This document shows, in pieces, positions 37,001 through 49,414 of a stretch of DNA of 64,000 nt (positions within the stretch are counted from its first letter, which is position 1; each line of letters starts with the position of its first letter). The stretch is taken from the NCBI GenBank assembly GCA_963682055.1, contig OY821740.1, positions 9,549,314 to 9,613,313 of the forward strand. Direction: 5' to 3'. The translations under genes were made by a program, and so were the position numbers. Source of the DNA: Primula veris (Eukaryota > Streptophyta > Magnoliopsida > Ericales > Primulaceae). The notes beneath the pieces are model-generated. The model was not told where the DNA came from. It saw nothing but the letters and a program-made list of their open reading frames with translations, and made no database searches.

Positions 37001-39522
37001 TTAAGACCCAAGCAGCTTCTTCCATCTGGCGTACCCCAAAACTAGCAGGAAAAGCAATATGCAAGCAGCAGTGATGGATGCGACGAATATGTTGAAAATG
37101 CCATCAATTTCGTATAATTGACAAGGAATGTTCATACCAAATGAACCAGCAATTAAAGTCTCCACAGCTATAGCAAATGAGGCGATTGTCAATGTGAGTT
37201 GGAGTTGAATGAGTTCATTTCGCTGGTTGTCAAGTTGGATGTTGACGTAATCCTCTGTGTCGTCAATGTACTCACGGACCTGGAAATTTGCAGAAGAATA
37301 TATAAATTAGTTCTCCCCCGGATCACTGGAAAAATTGATATATTTTCAGATTTCATAAAGTTATTCTCGCCGGTGATTATGGAAAAAAATGTGCATAACT
37401 TCGACAATATGACTAGAGATGAGTGATGTATACCCCACAATGACAGATATCATACCAAATGGTAAAAATTTTCATGGAACTTGTTGCAGTAAACTTTTGA
37501 AGGGAGAGTGAAAAAGCACAAAGCTGTAGTAATTGATAAGTATAAAATTAAACAACTGTTGATAAACAGCCTATTTCTTGGGTAAGTGAAGAAGACATGT
37601 GAACTAGGTCAACCTTACTGGACCATCTTAATTATGATAAACCAAAGGTGGTGACTTTAGAACTCGAAAGCTTCTTCTCATTTTTAATAAGACATGTGAC
37701 CATGAAAAATAAGGTAAGTTCAACAAATAAATAAATAAATAAAGGTGATAATTAGTGGTGGTGGTGGTGGTGTTTCAATCAAAATATATAACTTAAGAAT
37801 TTGCAGCTGATTAAGATGGGAAGTATTTATTTATTTTTATTTATCCTATTCTGCGGCAAACAAAAAAACAGTGGAACAAATTCAAGAATTTGTTATAACT
37901 TTATGTCAAACCTGTATACGTAATGGGTGGAATAAGAAGAAACAATAAGCAATTCGAGAGATTTTTTAATTTTTTTTTATGTAATACTGGCTTAAGTTCA
38001 CTAACAAGACAAAGAAGAGGAACACTTACAGAGAGTATTTTGTTACGGGTCCCGTCCAACTGCATAAAATAAGCCTCGAGCAACATTTCCAAGTCTTCAA
38101 CATCATGGTCATCCAAATAATTACTCGAAATAATACTTGCACTTCTTTTAGAACTAAGGCGACAAAGGCGTGAACCAGCACTGACAATACTATCTGCACC
38201 TCCTACCAAAGCCTCATATTGTTGATTTTGAATCCATTTCCTGGTTAAATATAGTTGTGCCATATCTTCATTGTCATCTAAGAGATGTTCTATTTCATCA
38301 CGTACCTAACATCAAGACCGAATAGCTCCTCAAATGTTAAATGCCAACATAAACAAAGATGGAAAATTACCTTTAATGACATGCAAGAAGTATCAATGGG
38401 TAATCCAAACAGAAGCTAGAAGATAATAAGGGCATTTTTGGTAAATAGAAAATAATATTTTTGCATACCCTTTACTTTTTAATTTGAAAAAAATTGTGTT
38501 AGGTGGATCAAAAATATATACTTATTTATACTTTCTATAAAAAATAGATTTACATTTTATAAGTATATTATTGGTCCATACAATTTTATTTTCTTTTGCA
38601 AAAGTATATACTCATGATCTAGTTTATTCATTAATAATAACTGTTTCTCACTACTCCAAAAAAAAAAGTATACTTATATAAGTACCAAAAAGTGCTTATT
38701 AATGATTCTTAAAAGTATTTTCAACACCTCCGGCAAAGAAGTATACTTCTGAACTTAAAATATGCAAACAAACAAGGCCTTGGTATTTACTTCCTGCTGT
38801 AAGCTATGGCTTTCCTTTTCTTAACTTAAATATTCTACTTCAATTACTCAATTAGCTAAGAAGACCTTATTTTTCAAAAACAACCAGTCATTAAGAACTG
38901 CTACCAAATGAACCAACACCAAAAAGAAAAGGAAAAAAAAAACATAAAAGACAGTGAAGGAACCTGACCTTTTGTACCCGGGCAAGCAAACGAGTCAAAT
39001 TACTTTTTAAGCTCCTAACATGCTCAAGATTTTTTGTACTGACATTTCTTGCCAATTCGTCCAACACTGGATAAGCATCTCTCTCCAGATCTGCAACACT
39101 AGAATCCAAATAGGTACAAACAACCTCCAAAGCAATCTCGAGAACTTGAAACTCAAAAGGCAATTCACTTTGTAAACCTTCCACTACTTCCGGCACAGGT
39201 AACCATTGCCCTGAATTTGATCTGCATCTATCATTATTATCTTGTGTTTGGGTGTCTGTTCCTTGGACTTTTGGTGGGCTTTTGTTTTTAAGTTGTTGCC
39301 TTAACTGATCAACGAAGGGCAGAACCTCTTGTCTGAGAGGATCGAGCAATAGTACCTCTTCGGCTGTGACTATAGCTTTTATAAACTCCAAATTAACGAC
39401 CATGGCTTTCTCCCTGGCTGCAATAACGAAAAATAATAATTATCTTGAAAAAAAATAGATGAATGGAAATGTCTATGTCGGTATATCATAAGCAGAATAG
39501 TGTGTGTGTGTGTGTGTGTGTG

Positions 39523-39561
<39 letters not shown>

Positions 39562-42500
39562 TGACTTAGAGAGTTTTGAGTTTCAAGATTCAAAATGTGT
39601 GTTCCTAATCAAAAGAGAACTAAAAAAACTAAGATACACAAAAAAGTACTCCGTTGAATTTCACTGGTTCTTTGAATCCAAGAAAGTATGAAACTATCAA
39701 ACCTAACTAGGAAATATGGAAAGGAACCATAAGTCCATAAGAACAAACTATAATGATAGAAGAAAGAAAACATATTATGCAAACAAAAGACGACACTCTT
39801 GAAGCTACTGCTTCAGTTTATCTCTATTCTAAATGCAAGAAACATTAACTCAATTTCAAGCAAAAAGAGACTGGAAACATCATAAGTGAGACAACAAAAG
39901 TGTACTTCTGACTGGAGCCAAACTGGCTGAATCAATTCAATCCAACAAAATGACAAATAACATGTAAATAAATTATCAATAAGGAACTAGATGTTACAGT
40001 CAGCTGGCAACTCTTTCTTATAGAAATCATAAATTAAATGTATCCAGTACCCTATATTGGTTCACTACAATGAAACCATAGCGTCTCTAAATTTGAAACT
40101 GAACGGGATAAAAAATGGTCAACTGTTCAAGATATATGTAGAAAATTGCAGTGACAAGATGAACATCCAGAAAATGTTGACGAAGGCTTAATAGTGAACT
40201 TCAGAAACATGGACCTCAAGACAACCAATGGCAATTTGTTTTTCTGATACCCAAGGTGTCCGATTCCCCTAACGCGCACACCTTTGGGAACCATGAATCA
40301 CACCACACTTTTTCTTGAGATACATATCTCATATATATAAGCACTTGATCAATCCCATCATGGCTACTTTGTTATGTACGGACAGAATGGGATTGAATTA
40401 ACTCAAGACAGCAAATAGAAACTGGGATATGGCAGTAAGTAGCTAATCCTAGCGCTAGGTTACAACTTTGACAAACACGCTACAAAGTTAATTTTATTTA
40501 AGAGAAAAAACTATGAGCCACACAAGAAAAATATTAAATCAAAAGAAAGGAAAATTAGCACTGTCACAATTCGTTTGGTACGTGTGAATAGAACGAAATG
40601 CAATGGTCGTTCCTTGATTTGTTATGACAAACGATGGAGATTGGAATTTTTAATGAAACAGCTAATCCTAATTGCATTCAAGCTCCAGTTTTTTGCCTAC
40701 AAGCCATACTGCTTTTGGTGGGGCAGCTTACAAAACCTTAGGTTTTTTAAATCTATGACCTGGAAATGATACAATTGGAAGTCGAACTGTTTTTTCTTCA
40801 GACAACTAAGCCATTTTATTTGCTAAAAGGAGGCATCCAAATAAACCCAAAATTCTAAAAAAACAAGGGGAAATTGTCATTATACTCGCTTCCAAAATTC
40901 CTACATACAAGACTAACACTAAATCAAAATTTCAAACACCATAGGCTTGTTAGATTGCAACTTTTCAGCAAATAAAAAGGAATTCCGGAGGTCAGAGAAA
41001 AAAAACTTGGTTTATCCAGCTTACAGATACTGGCCAATTTATTTATGCCACGAATGTTGGAGGAGTTAGAGAAAAACAGGCCAATGATCCTCGAATCTTG
41101 AAAAGGATTCAAGCCTGTACCTTACAAGTTGTACTGCTTTTGGTGGACCAGCTTAAAAAACTCAAAGAGTTTTTAAAAGTTATGGCCTAAAAAAGATGCA
41201 ATTTTAAGCTGATTTATTTGCCTTGAGACTCAACTCAGCCCTGTCTTTTGCTAAAACAGGTCTAAATTTCCACCAAACGAAGGATAGCTAACACTCCATT
41301 CTCTTCATATGCATACCAAACAAACCCTAAAAAAATTCCTCAGCAAGTCCCTGAGCACATAAACTAACTCCAAAAAAATCAGATCTTTCAACAAGTTTAG
41401 AAACACCTTAAAGCCCTTATTCAGATCTACAACAAGTTCCTAAGCCCTATATTTTAAATTACAAAAAGGATGATCAATCAAGATCAAAACCCCCAAAAAC
41501 TGAATCATATATTTATATACCTAAAATGTTGGAGGAGTGAGATAAGATTGACCCGATAATCCTCAAGTCTCTAAGTGGTAACAAAGTCCTTTTAATAGTC
41601 GTCCCCCTTTCCACTCTATAAGCTCCGATTTCCCCATCGTAGCTTATGGCAGTCTAGGTTTCAATTGTTACAAACAAGTCCAAAATACTACTCCTAAATT
41701 GTGTTTCTATTCTCTTCACCAAACTAACCCTAAATTCAAAATTTCGCTAATTCCTAAGAACCTGAACTAACCCTATGTTCAAAAACTTTAATAACTTCCA
41801 AAGCATCTAAACTACCACTATATACAAAATCTCTAATAAGTTCCCAAGGACCTAAACTAACACTAAATTCAAGTCTTCAACAAGTTCATAAGCACTTGAG
41901 CTAACCAAAAAACTGCAAATTACATCAAGCATGATCAAACAATGTCACAGAACTAAAATGGGGTTTAGATGCAACAATTATACATAAAGACACACACACA
42001 CATTTATATAGATATATACCTAAAATGCTGTAGGAGTGAGATAAGACAGGCCCAAGGAAGGATCCTCAAATCCCTTGGTGGCAACGAAGCCCTTTTAATA
42101 GTCGTGCCCTTTTCGCAATCATAAGCTCCGCTATCCCCATCATACCTAACCCTAAATATTCCTAATTCCTAAGCTCCTGAACTGACCCTAAATTCAAAAT
42201 CTTTAATAAATTCCTAAGACTAACACTAACTCAAATCTTCAACAAAGTTCATAACTACTCAAGCTAACCACAAAACTGTAAGTTTCATAAAAGATAATCA
42301 AACAAAACTAAAACACCAAAACAAAGTTCATGCATGACAATCATAATCATTACATACATGCATATATATACATACATATATATATATACCTAAAATATTG
42401 GAGGAGTGAGAGAAGACGGGACCGAGGATCCTCAAATCCCTCGGAGGCAACGAAGAGCGTTTGATAACCGTTCCTTTTTTGCTCTCTATAAGGTCCGATT

Positions 42501-43834
42501 TCCCCATCAAATTTAACCCTAAATAAGTAAATATTCCTAATTCCTAAGCAGTTGAACTGACCTTAAATTTCAAATCTTTAATAAATTCCTAAGCACATAA
42601 GCTAACCACGAAACTGTAAAATTCATAAAAGATAATCAAACAAAACTAAAAAAAAAGGTTTTTTTTGGCAAGCTACACTAAAACAAAGTTCCTGCATGAC
42701 AATCATAAACATCACATACCTTCATATACATACATATTGATACCTAAGATATTGGAGGAGTGAGACAAAACGGGCCCAAGGATCCTCAAATACCTCGGCA
42801 GTAACGAAGCCCTTTTAATAATCGTGCTCTTTTTCGCACTCTATAAGCTCCAACTTCCCCATCAACCCTCAATATTCCTAATTCCTAATATCCTTACAAT
42901 CATAAAAAAGTTCCTAAACTAACACTAAACTCAAATATTCAACAAGTTCATAGGCACTCAAGATAACTACAAAGCTTTAAAAAGCAGATAATCCAACTAA
43001 AACACAACAATCATAAACATTCCATACATACATACATATATATACCTAAAATGTTGTACTTGATAAGCTACGGTTTTCCCAAAGTAGCTAACCCTGAATA
43101 TTCCTAATTCCAAAGCACCTGAACTCGACCTAAATTCAAGGTTCATGCATAACAACCATAAACATCACATACATACATATAAATATTTAAATATACCAAA
43201 AATGTTGGAGGAGTGAGAGACTACAGGCCCGAGGATCCTCAAATCTCCTGGGGGCAACGAAGCCCTTTTAATAATTGTTCCTTTTTCGCACTCGATAAGC
43301 TCCAATTTTCCAATCGTATTTAACCCAAAATATCCCTAAAATCTTCAACAAAGTTCATAAGCACTCAAACTAACCACCAAACCGTAAATTGCATAAAAGA
43401 TAATCAAACTAAAACTAAAACAAAGTCGATGCATGACAATCATAAACATTCCGTAGTCCATACACACACACATATACATACCTACATACCTTATATACAT
43501 AAATATACACACAAATACATGCATATAAATAATTGTATATACCTAAAATGTTGGAGGAGTGAGAGAAGACAGGCCCTAAAATTCTCAAATCCCTCGGTGG
43601 CAACGAAGCCCGTTTAATAATAGTCCCCTTTTCGCACTCGATAAGCTCCGATATCCCCACAGTATCCAGCCTCATCCATAGCCGAGCCCCACCCTTCTTC
43701 TTCGGCTTCGTAGCCACCACCATCGACTGATCCGCCGCAATCATCGGAGACGCCACGGCGGAAGGAGGTGTCGGAGTCGGAGTCTTGAGACGGCGACGGG
43801 CGGAGGTCGAGCGGCGGAAACAGTTTTTCCCCAT
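37001..43834 (-). CDS. MRS2-3: Magnesium transporter MRS2-3-like (CorA superfamily)
   Basis: Exons on the minus strand are 43834-43543, 39417-38969, 38305-38030 and 37279-37001, in phase, for 431 residues. Exon 1 carries a basic Pro-rich N-terminus and then [27 protein letters not shown]. Exon 2 has [11 protein letters not shown], the helices that form the funnel, and [21 protein letters not shown]. Exon 3 has [19 protein letters not shown] and a coiled coil. Exon 4 has the first pore helix with the signature GMN in FGMNIPC, a second transmembrane helix and the end [11 protein letters not shown]. These details fit MRS2-3/MGT4 better than the other plant members. The protein should form a pentameric Mg2+ channel; the membrane cannot be told from the sequence. 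Intron 1 (39418-43542) is 4.1 kb and contains an array of exon-1 copies and a 36-base G run. Confidence 0.95.
39501..39560. repeat. (GT)n followed by a 36-base G run
   Basis: A GT dinucleotide run (39500-39524) passes directly into 36 uninterrupted G (39525-39560). On the transcribed strand of MRS2-3 this reads C36 then AC repeats, about 110 bases before the exon-2 acceptor. Runs this long are rare in plant genes. It could form G-quadruplex structure, or its length could be a sequencing error. Confidence 0.9.
41040..43330 (-). repeat. Array of seven decayed copies of the MRS2-3 exon-1 end
   Basis: Copies of the 3' part of exon 1 plus the start of intron 1 lie at about 43199-43330, 43042-43095 (short), 42742-42865, 42390-42520, 42020-42145, 41521-41650 and 41040-41115 (very worn). 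The real exon is at 43543-43834. Most copies retain the splice donor TTTTAG|GTATA. The intron parts between them share phrases such as CCTAATTCCTAAGCACCTGAACT and CATGCATGACAATCATAAACAT, so the unit is about 300-500 bp of exon end plus intron. Frames are broken by indels at 42742, 42020 and 41521, but are open at 43199 and 42390. Confidence 0.88.
42390..42507 (-). other. Candidate alternative first exon of MRS2-3
   Basis: This exon-1 copy keeps an ATG at 42507 ([13 protein letters not shown]), an open frame of 39 codons through [13 protein letters not shown] and the donor G|GTATAT. It ends in the same phase as the real exon 1. A transcript starting just upstream could splice to exon 2 at 39417 and encode an MRS2 lacking the first 58 or so residues of exon 1. 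No promoter was identified, so use is unproven. Confidence 0.4.
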
Positions 43835-44370
43835 CCTCCCAGTCACTGTTATACGTATGTATTTTATATATTTAAATGTATGTATGTATTTATATAATTA
43901 TATAATTATAGGTATGTGTAATGGTAAATAGAGAAGAATGAACTTCTTCTTCTTCTTCGTCTTCTGATTCGTCTTTTTGTTCTGCCATACAAAAAGGGAA
44001 TCAAAAGGAGACGATGCTTTTTGTGTTTTTTTATTTGGCTAAAATAGAATATGTGGGATTATTAGTACTACGTTAAACTATTTGTTATTCTTTTAATCCT
44101 TTCCTTTTTCTTTTTCCTGGGTGGTCGGTCTATATGGATGGTGTTTATTACTTTTTTTTTTTTTTTTTATAAATAGTGTTTATTATTATTTACTACATTT
44201 GATAATTTTAATTTCAGAATTTATATCTAATAATATATATATATATATATATATATTATAATAAGTCAAATCAAGACAAACAAGGCTGTCCAATTTTGCC
44301 AATTTTTTCCGAAAATACTCCCGCTCTTTTTTACTAATTACTCATCTACATTTATTCAATTCAAAATATC

Positions 44371-45026
44371 AAAAACACACAGAAATCATTATCTTTTCAA
44401 AACAATTATAATCATATACCAAATAAAATCGTTTTACGTTTATTTTGTATAACAAGAATATTATATTACTCATAATTTTTAATTTAATATATTCATTCGT
44501 CAATATACTTTTTAAAAATTTATTTACCTGAATCATATATATATATATATCACGCGTCACACACGCAACGCGTGGGTAACGATTACTAGTGTATATATAT
44601 ATATATACTTACTTACTTAGTCCCAATTACTTACCACTATAAGAAACCAAAATAATTAAAAAGAAATAATAACTGTCTTTGTATTTTATGATAAATGTAT
44701 TTTTTACTCTTACTTTCTGTGTTGGTCATATATTTAAAATAAGGGTAATATAGTAAATGTAGTAAAAATAGTTACTATTTTAGGTAAATGCCCCTGATAA
44801 ATCATTATCTTTTAAAAAACACACAAAAATTATTATATTTTCAAAACAATTATAATCATATACCAAATAAAATCGTTTTACGTTTATTTTGTATAACAAG
44901 AATATTATATTACTCATGATTTTTAAGTTAATATATTTATTCGTCAATATACTTTTTAAAAATTTATTTATCTGAATCATATATATACCACGCATCACAC
45001 ACGCAACACGTGGGTAACGATTACTA

Positions 45027-45029
<3 letters not shown>
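44371..45029. repeat. Direct repeat, two copies (44371-44590, 44812-45029)
   Basis: Both copies contain CAATTATAATCATATACCAAATAAAATCG and end with CACACACGCAAC(G/A)CGTGGGTAACGATTACTAGT. They are about 95% alike. The CACGCGTCACACACGCAACGCGTG end is CG-rich in an AT-rich region and partly palindromic. Each copy is followed by a TA microsatellite; the second is about 52 bases long (45028-45080). Confidence 0.8.
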
Positions 45030-45083
<54 letters not shown>

Positions 45084-45985
45084 TATGTATAACTACAAGG
45101 TTATACACCTTATATAGTAAAATTGTAAAAGTGCCACATCAGTTTTATGCAAGTAAAAATATATGTTAATAAAATAATTCTATCCTTTCTATTTCTTTTT
45201 TTTCTTTTTAGCCGAGTATCTTCCCTCACACACATCATTAAGTTAACATCCATGCCATTTCAACCCATTTTTTAGCCATTTTCGCTGATAAACATTAATT
45301 CAAGTTAATCAAGACGAATCAAAGTCTTGTTTATGATTTTAAAAAAAGAGAAATTAAATCTAGATCCACGTTCCTTGATGATAAACGATTGGGGTAACGA
45401 ATTGAGAATGTAACATCACCAAATCCACATACGAACTTGGATCTTGGTCAAGGTGGAGAATGAGATTTTGTGGTGTGGAGCTTCCATGGATAATAAAGTA
45501 TACTATATATGAACCTTAATTAATTGGAAAAACATCAACAAGAAATTGAGAGAAACAGATAACTCACAAATGGAAGGAAAAAGGAGCACCGAAGGGTTTT
45601 GAGTGGTGGGCCCCATCTTAAAATGTGATACCATAGAGTACTCAATTTCTCTCTACATGTAGAGAGGTTTAGTAAAATATTTTAATTTTATAGAATTTTA
45701 AGGCTTATATAGGTATTGTTGAATAGCACGTTTCTTGGGTTTGTTTAAAGTGAAAGATATAAAGTGGATCTATAAATACCATTGAGAATGCTCTTGCTTC
45801 ATCCCAATTACTGTACCACTATAAGAAACCAAAATAATTAAAAAGACATAATAACTCTCTTTGTATTTTATGATAAATGTATTTTTTACTCTTACTTTTT
45901 GTGTTGGTCATATATTTAAAATAAGGGTAATATAGTAAATGTAGTAAAAATAGTTACTATTTTTGGTAAATGCCCCTGATAAATT
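44622..45985. repeat. Direct repeat, two copies (44622-44806, 45803-45985)
   Basis: Both copies start CCCAATTACT and run through ACCACTATAAGAAACCAAAATAATT and GGTAATATAGTAAATGTAG to AAATGCCCCTGATAAAT with only a few differences. The second copy continues into CCAAATAAAATGGGACGGAAGAG, the complement of the CTCCCTCCGTCCCATTTTATTTG start common in plant MITEs. It may therefore be the more complete element and the first a truncated one. Confidence 0.75.
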
Positions 45986-46407
45986 GGAACATTCTAAAAT
46001 AGTATAGTGTCCAAATAAAATGGGACGGAAGAGTATGTATTTGAATAATTTTGAAATTCAGTTGCTATACCATATAGTATATACTTTTCTTTCGTTAATC
46101 ATTTTAAATATATTTATTTAGGAAAATTGATCGTTTTGTAAATATCTCGAGACCTGTTAATAATAAATAAACATATGATTATACTCAATGATGCTATCTA
46201 TTTTTACAGTTTTACTAATCGTTTTTACTTTCAAAGTTCATTGACGTTATATTGATATGTACTGAATCTTAAACAAATACCGCATCCTGTGGTTTTTTGA
46301 TAAGTAATTTCGTAAGTATGTATTAAATAATAATCTTTTGTAGAATTTACATACATGTCCTTTTGTGACCATGGAATATGGTGACTTACTATACACGCAC
46401 ATCAACT

Positions 46408-46885
46408 AAGGATCCGTTTGAAATCAGATTTTTTAGTCAAAAATATGATTTTAAAATTTTTTGACAAAAAATCGTGATTTTTAAAAGCTACTACAAAGTG
46501 TTTGGCATATAAAAATCGTTAACTTTTTTTATTTATGATGCAAAATTGTATGAATATCCTAAAATAGAATATTACTTTCCAAATATTTATTCCTTCCTTT
46601 TCTTTACTTATTGTTTATAAAAAGAAATAATGTAAATTTTCAAAGATATTAGGGGTATATATGTTCATCCGTGTAAATTTCATTTAGCTCCCTAAATAGA
46701 TGGCGGAAAAATCAAAAAATCTTACAAATAGTTGAATTCTTGAATTTTAGATTATTAAGTGTATTTTGACCAAAAATCTAGATTTCTAAAATAAATAAAA
46801 TAATCTTACAAACCAAACACATGTGGATTTTAAAAATCTAAAAATGCAAAAATAAGCCTAAAAAATCTCATATCAAAGGGACCCT
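46408..46885. mobile_element. hAT-like MITE
   Basis: The left end AAGGATCCGTTTGAAATCAGATTTTTTAG and the reverse complement of the right end AGGGTCCCTTTGATATGAGATTTTTTAG match over about 28 bases. Similarity continues inward (GTGTTTGGCATAT / GTGTTTGGTTTGT). Length, ends and AT content fit hAT-type MITEs. No clear 8-bp duplication was found. Confidence 0.65.
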
Positions 46886-46894
46886 GAAATTAGT

Positions 46895-47248
46895 AATAAT
46901 GTTTAGTGTACTGTACTACAAGTGTTTAACGATTTATGTATTAAACTACCAATTTTAACAATTGAAGTACTAATCTACGAAAACTGTGAGGGTCTATCAT
47001 TAAACAAAATTATGAAATGATATTAACTTTTTCTTACATATCATATGATGAGTGAAAATTTTATCAACATCCGTAAAAAAAAATAGATCACATATCACCA
47101 AATGTGAGATATAACGACCGCAATTTCGTCGATTTATGTTGTTAGTCCATAAATTAGACGAAATTTCGTAGTTCGGTACCTCAATTGTTAAAAATGATAA
47201 TGAAATACCTAAATGGTTAACCACTGATAGTATAGTACACTAAATGAT
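46895..47248. mobile_element. Foldback MITE of about 350 bp
   Basis: The left arm (TTTAGTGTACTGTACTACAAGTGTTTAAC...AATTTTAACAATTGAAGTACTAATCTACGAAA) pairs with the right arm read in reverse (TTTAGTGTACTATACTATCAGTGGTTAAC...TTTTTAACAATTGAGGTACCGAACTACGAAA). The arms are about 100 bases each. The class is uncertain because the ends are not precise. Confidence 0.7.
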
Positions 47249-47982
47249 TTTTTTTCTTTCCAAAACCCGTTAGAATACGTGTTTCAAATTTGCAATAATC
47301 CATCTGCTCTCCTTCATATATGTAATTAATGCATAAATGTGTATGTTAAGACGTGATTAGTTTTGGTGAAAAATGACAAATTAAGCCATCAATAGTTGGG
47401 CAATTAGTAATTTGATATAAGCAATGGCCTGCAAGTAAACAAAATTAAATTAAATTAAGATGTTGATATATATCCCTTTTCACAAATCTCATAAGTTAAC
47501 TCTTTACAAGCACCTCAGGTGTGGAGTAATTTTTTTTAGAGATTTCAAACCATGCACAATTTATTAGTAGCTAATAAAAGATAACCATATCGACTATATA
47601 TGGATAACGGGAGAGTTAGAATAACATTAAACTAAGTTGAGGGGCTAAAGTGGCAAAAGTAAAGAAACGAAAATAAAGTTTTACCAGATAAAAATTGGGT
47701 TTGGGCAATGGGCTAAATGCATGTGTTAGTAATTAGGTGCAGACATTAACGATATATTTGACATGTGGTTTATCTTGTTATTGGGTCACACATGTGTTGT
47801 TTGCTCCTTTAGGGGAGAAGGTTTTTTTATTTATGTAGACACATAAGGAAAGGCTAAGCAGTTGTTTTGTTTTTTTGTTTGCATTTTTTGGTTTGATTTT
47901 TATTTGAAAAGAATATTTATCATTGAACAATACAAAATTATGGGTTGGAGAGTTTTTTTTATTCCGTGTGTTTTGGTTTGTG

Positions 47983-48022
<40 letters not shown>

Positions 48023-49414
48023 CCTCATATATTTACAAAAGCACGCACTGAAGAGTTTGTTCAATTTTTCTTACAACACTTCGTAATATTTATCTTTTTT
48101 TAAACACACTCACAATATATTATTTTAAATTACATCAAATTTGCAACATCACGGTTAGGTTCTTTTGTTCATTCGATCACTTTCTATCACAACAACCGGT
48201 AAACAATTTTATAACCTGTTTATTGTAATTAAATTTTAGTTTTAGTATTATTTTTTTTTACAAATAATATTAATGGTTAAGAGTTTTTTTAATATTGCAT
48301 TTTTTTTTGTATTATTTATGCTGTTTAATTTTTTTTACCAAAATTGCATGATAAAATTAGTATATTCACAAAAGGTTTTATAAACAAAATTGTATGAAAG
48401 CATTTTTTCGAAAAAACAGTGATTACCAAGAAAAAGCAAAGAATGGAATGGACTACCCCTTCTATTTTGGTCAAACCAGCACTTTTAACCTGCTGGTTTA
48501 GTCTGAGCCAAACTTTGGCCATCTGTAAGCGTAAGCTTAAAAATTGTTCATCAAGAAGGTTTTTCATCTGCACTTTTACTACTTTTATGCTTAATAAAGG
48601 ACATATTGGACGTACAACAAAGAGTTAATTCAATGAACAAAATGAAAACCACGTCAATTAAATAAACTGAATTACAATTAGAAATCATTTCACAATAGAT
48701 CAGTTTACAAATAAAAATATTTAACTGAATTCAATGGCAATCACATTAAAACGAACAACAAACAAATCGAATCAATGGTTGTGATGTGATCTCTTACATC
48801 AACTGCTGAAATTATCACATGTTGCATAATTCAGCAACTCTTTTTCCTGTTTTCCGGTTTAACGAGGACTAAATAAACTTTCGCGTGATGGGCAGTGGAA
48901 AATGTTCTACCATGCAAAGGAGCAAGAGATGACCACACTTCTTTTAATTACTAAGCACATCGAAATTTTATGTTGTTTGGTTTTTGGAAATACATACAAA
49001 CTTAATTTCCATAAACAGTAAATGATTAAAACTTCAATGATTATTTATATTCTAAAATTATACTGTAATACTCAATTCTCATTAATGATTCATCTTAGGC
49101 TTAATTCTCAACCTACCAGTTTAGTGTCTTTTATTTGGGAAAATATGATCAGGTTAGCCCTCCGAATATTGAGCATTGAGAAACAGTATATTAGGATTCA
49201 ATAGAAAAGAGGAAAAGTAGACCATGCTTGACCATTAACAAAACAAATTAGGAAATTCTGATAGTTTAAATATCCATTCAGTTTAATTCAAAGAAACTAC
49301 GGAAGCAAAAAGAAGAAAAAGAATCTACAAAATCCCATTTGATAAATTAATGAAAAACTGGACTATTCTTATTACAAAAGTTTAAAAGTGGCGCAGAAGG
49401 AAATAAAATACAAT

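Larger units (their letters stand above)
43835..49414. other. Gene-free repeat region upstream of MRS2-3
   Basis: The first part is the MRS2-3 promoter and leader, with a CTT-rich run near 43945-43980. No other gene was seen. The rest is AT-rich and consists of microsatellites, two pairs of direct repeats (44371/44812 and 44622/45803), two MITEs (46408-46885 and 46900-47245) and the CPSF73-I 3' flank at the end. Confidence 0.6.

Noticed and set aside
43199..43330. Second alternative first exon of MRS2-3
   Set aside because: The frame is open and a near-donor is present, but the ATG is lost (ATT) and the donor context is changed (ATTTTTGGTATA); kept only as part of the array.
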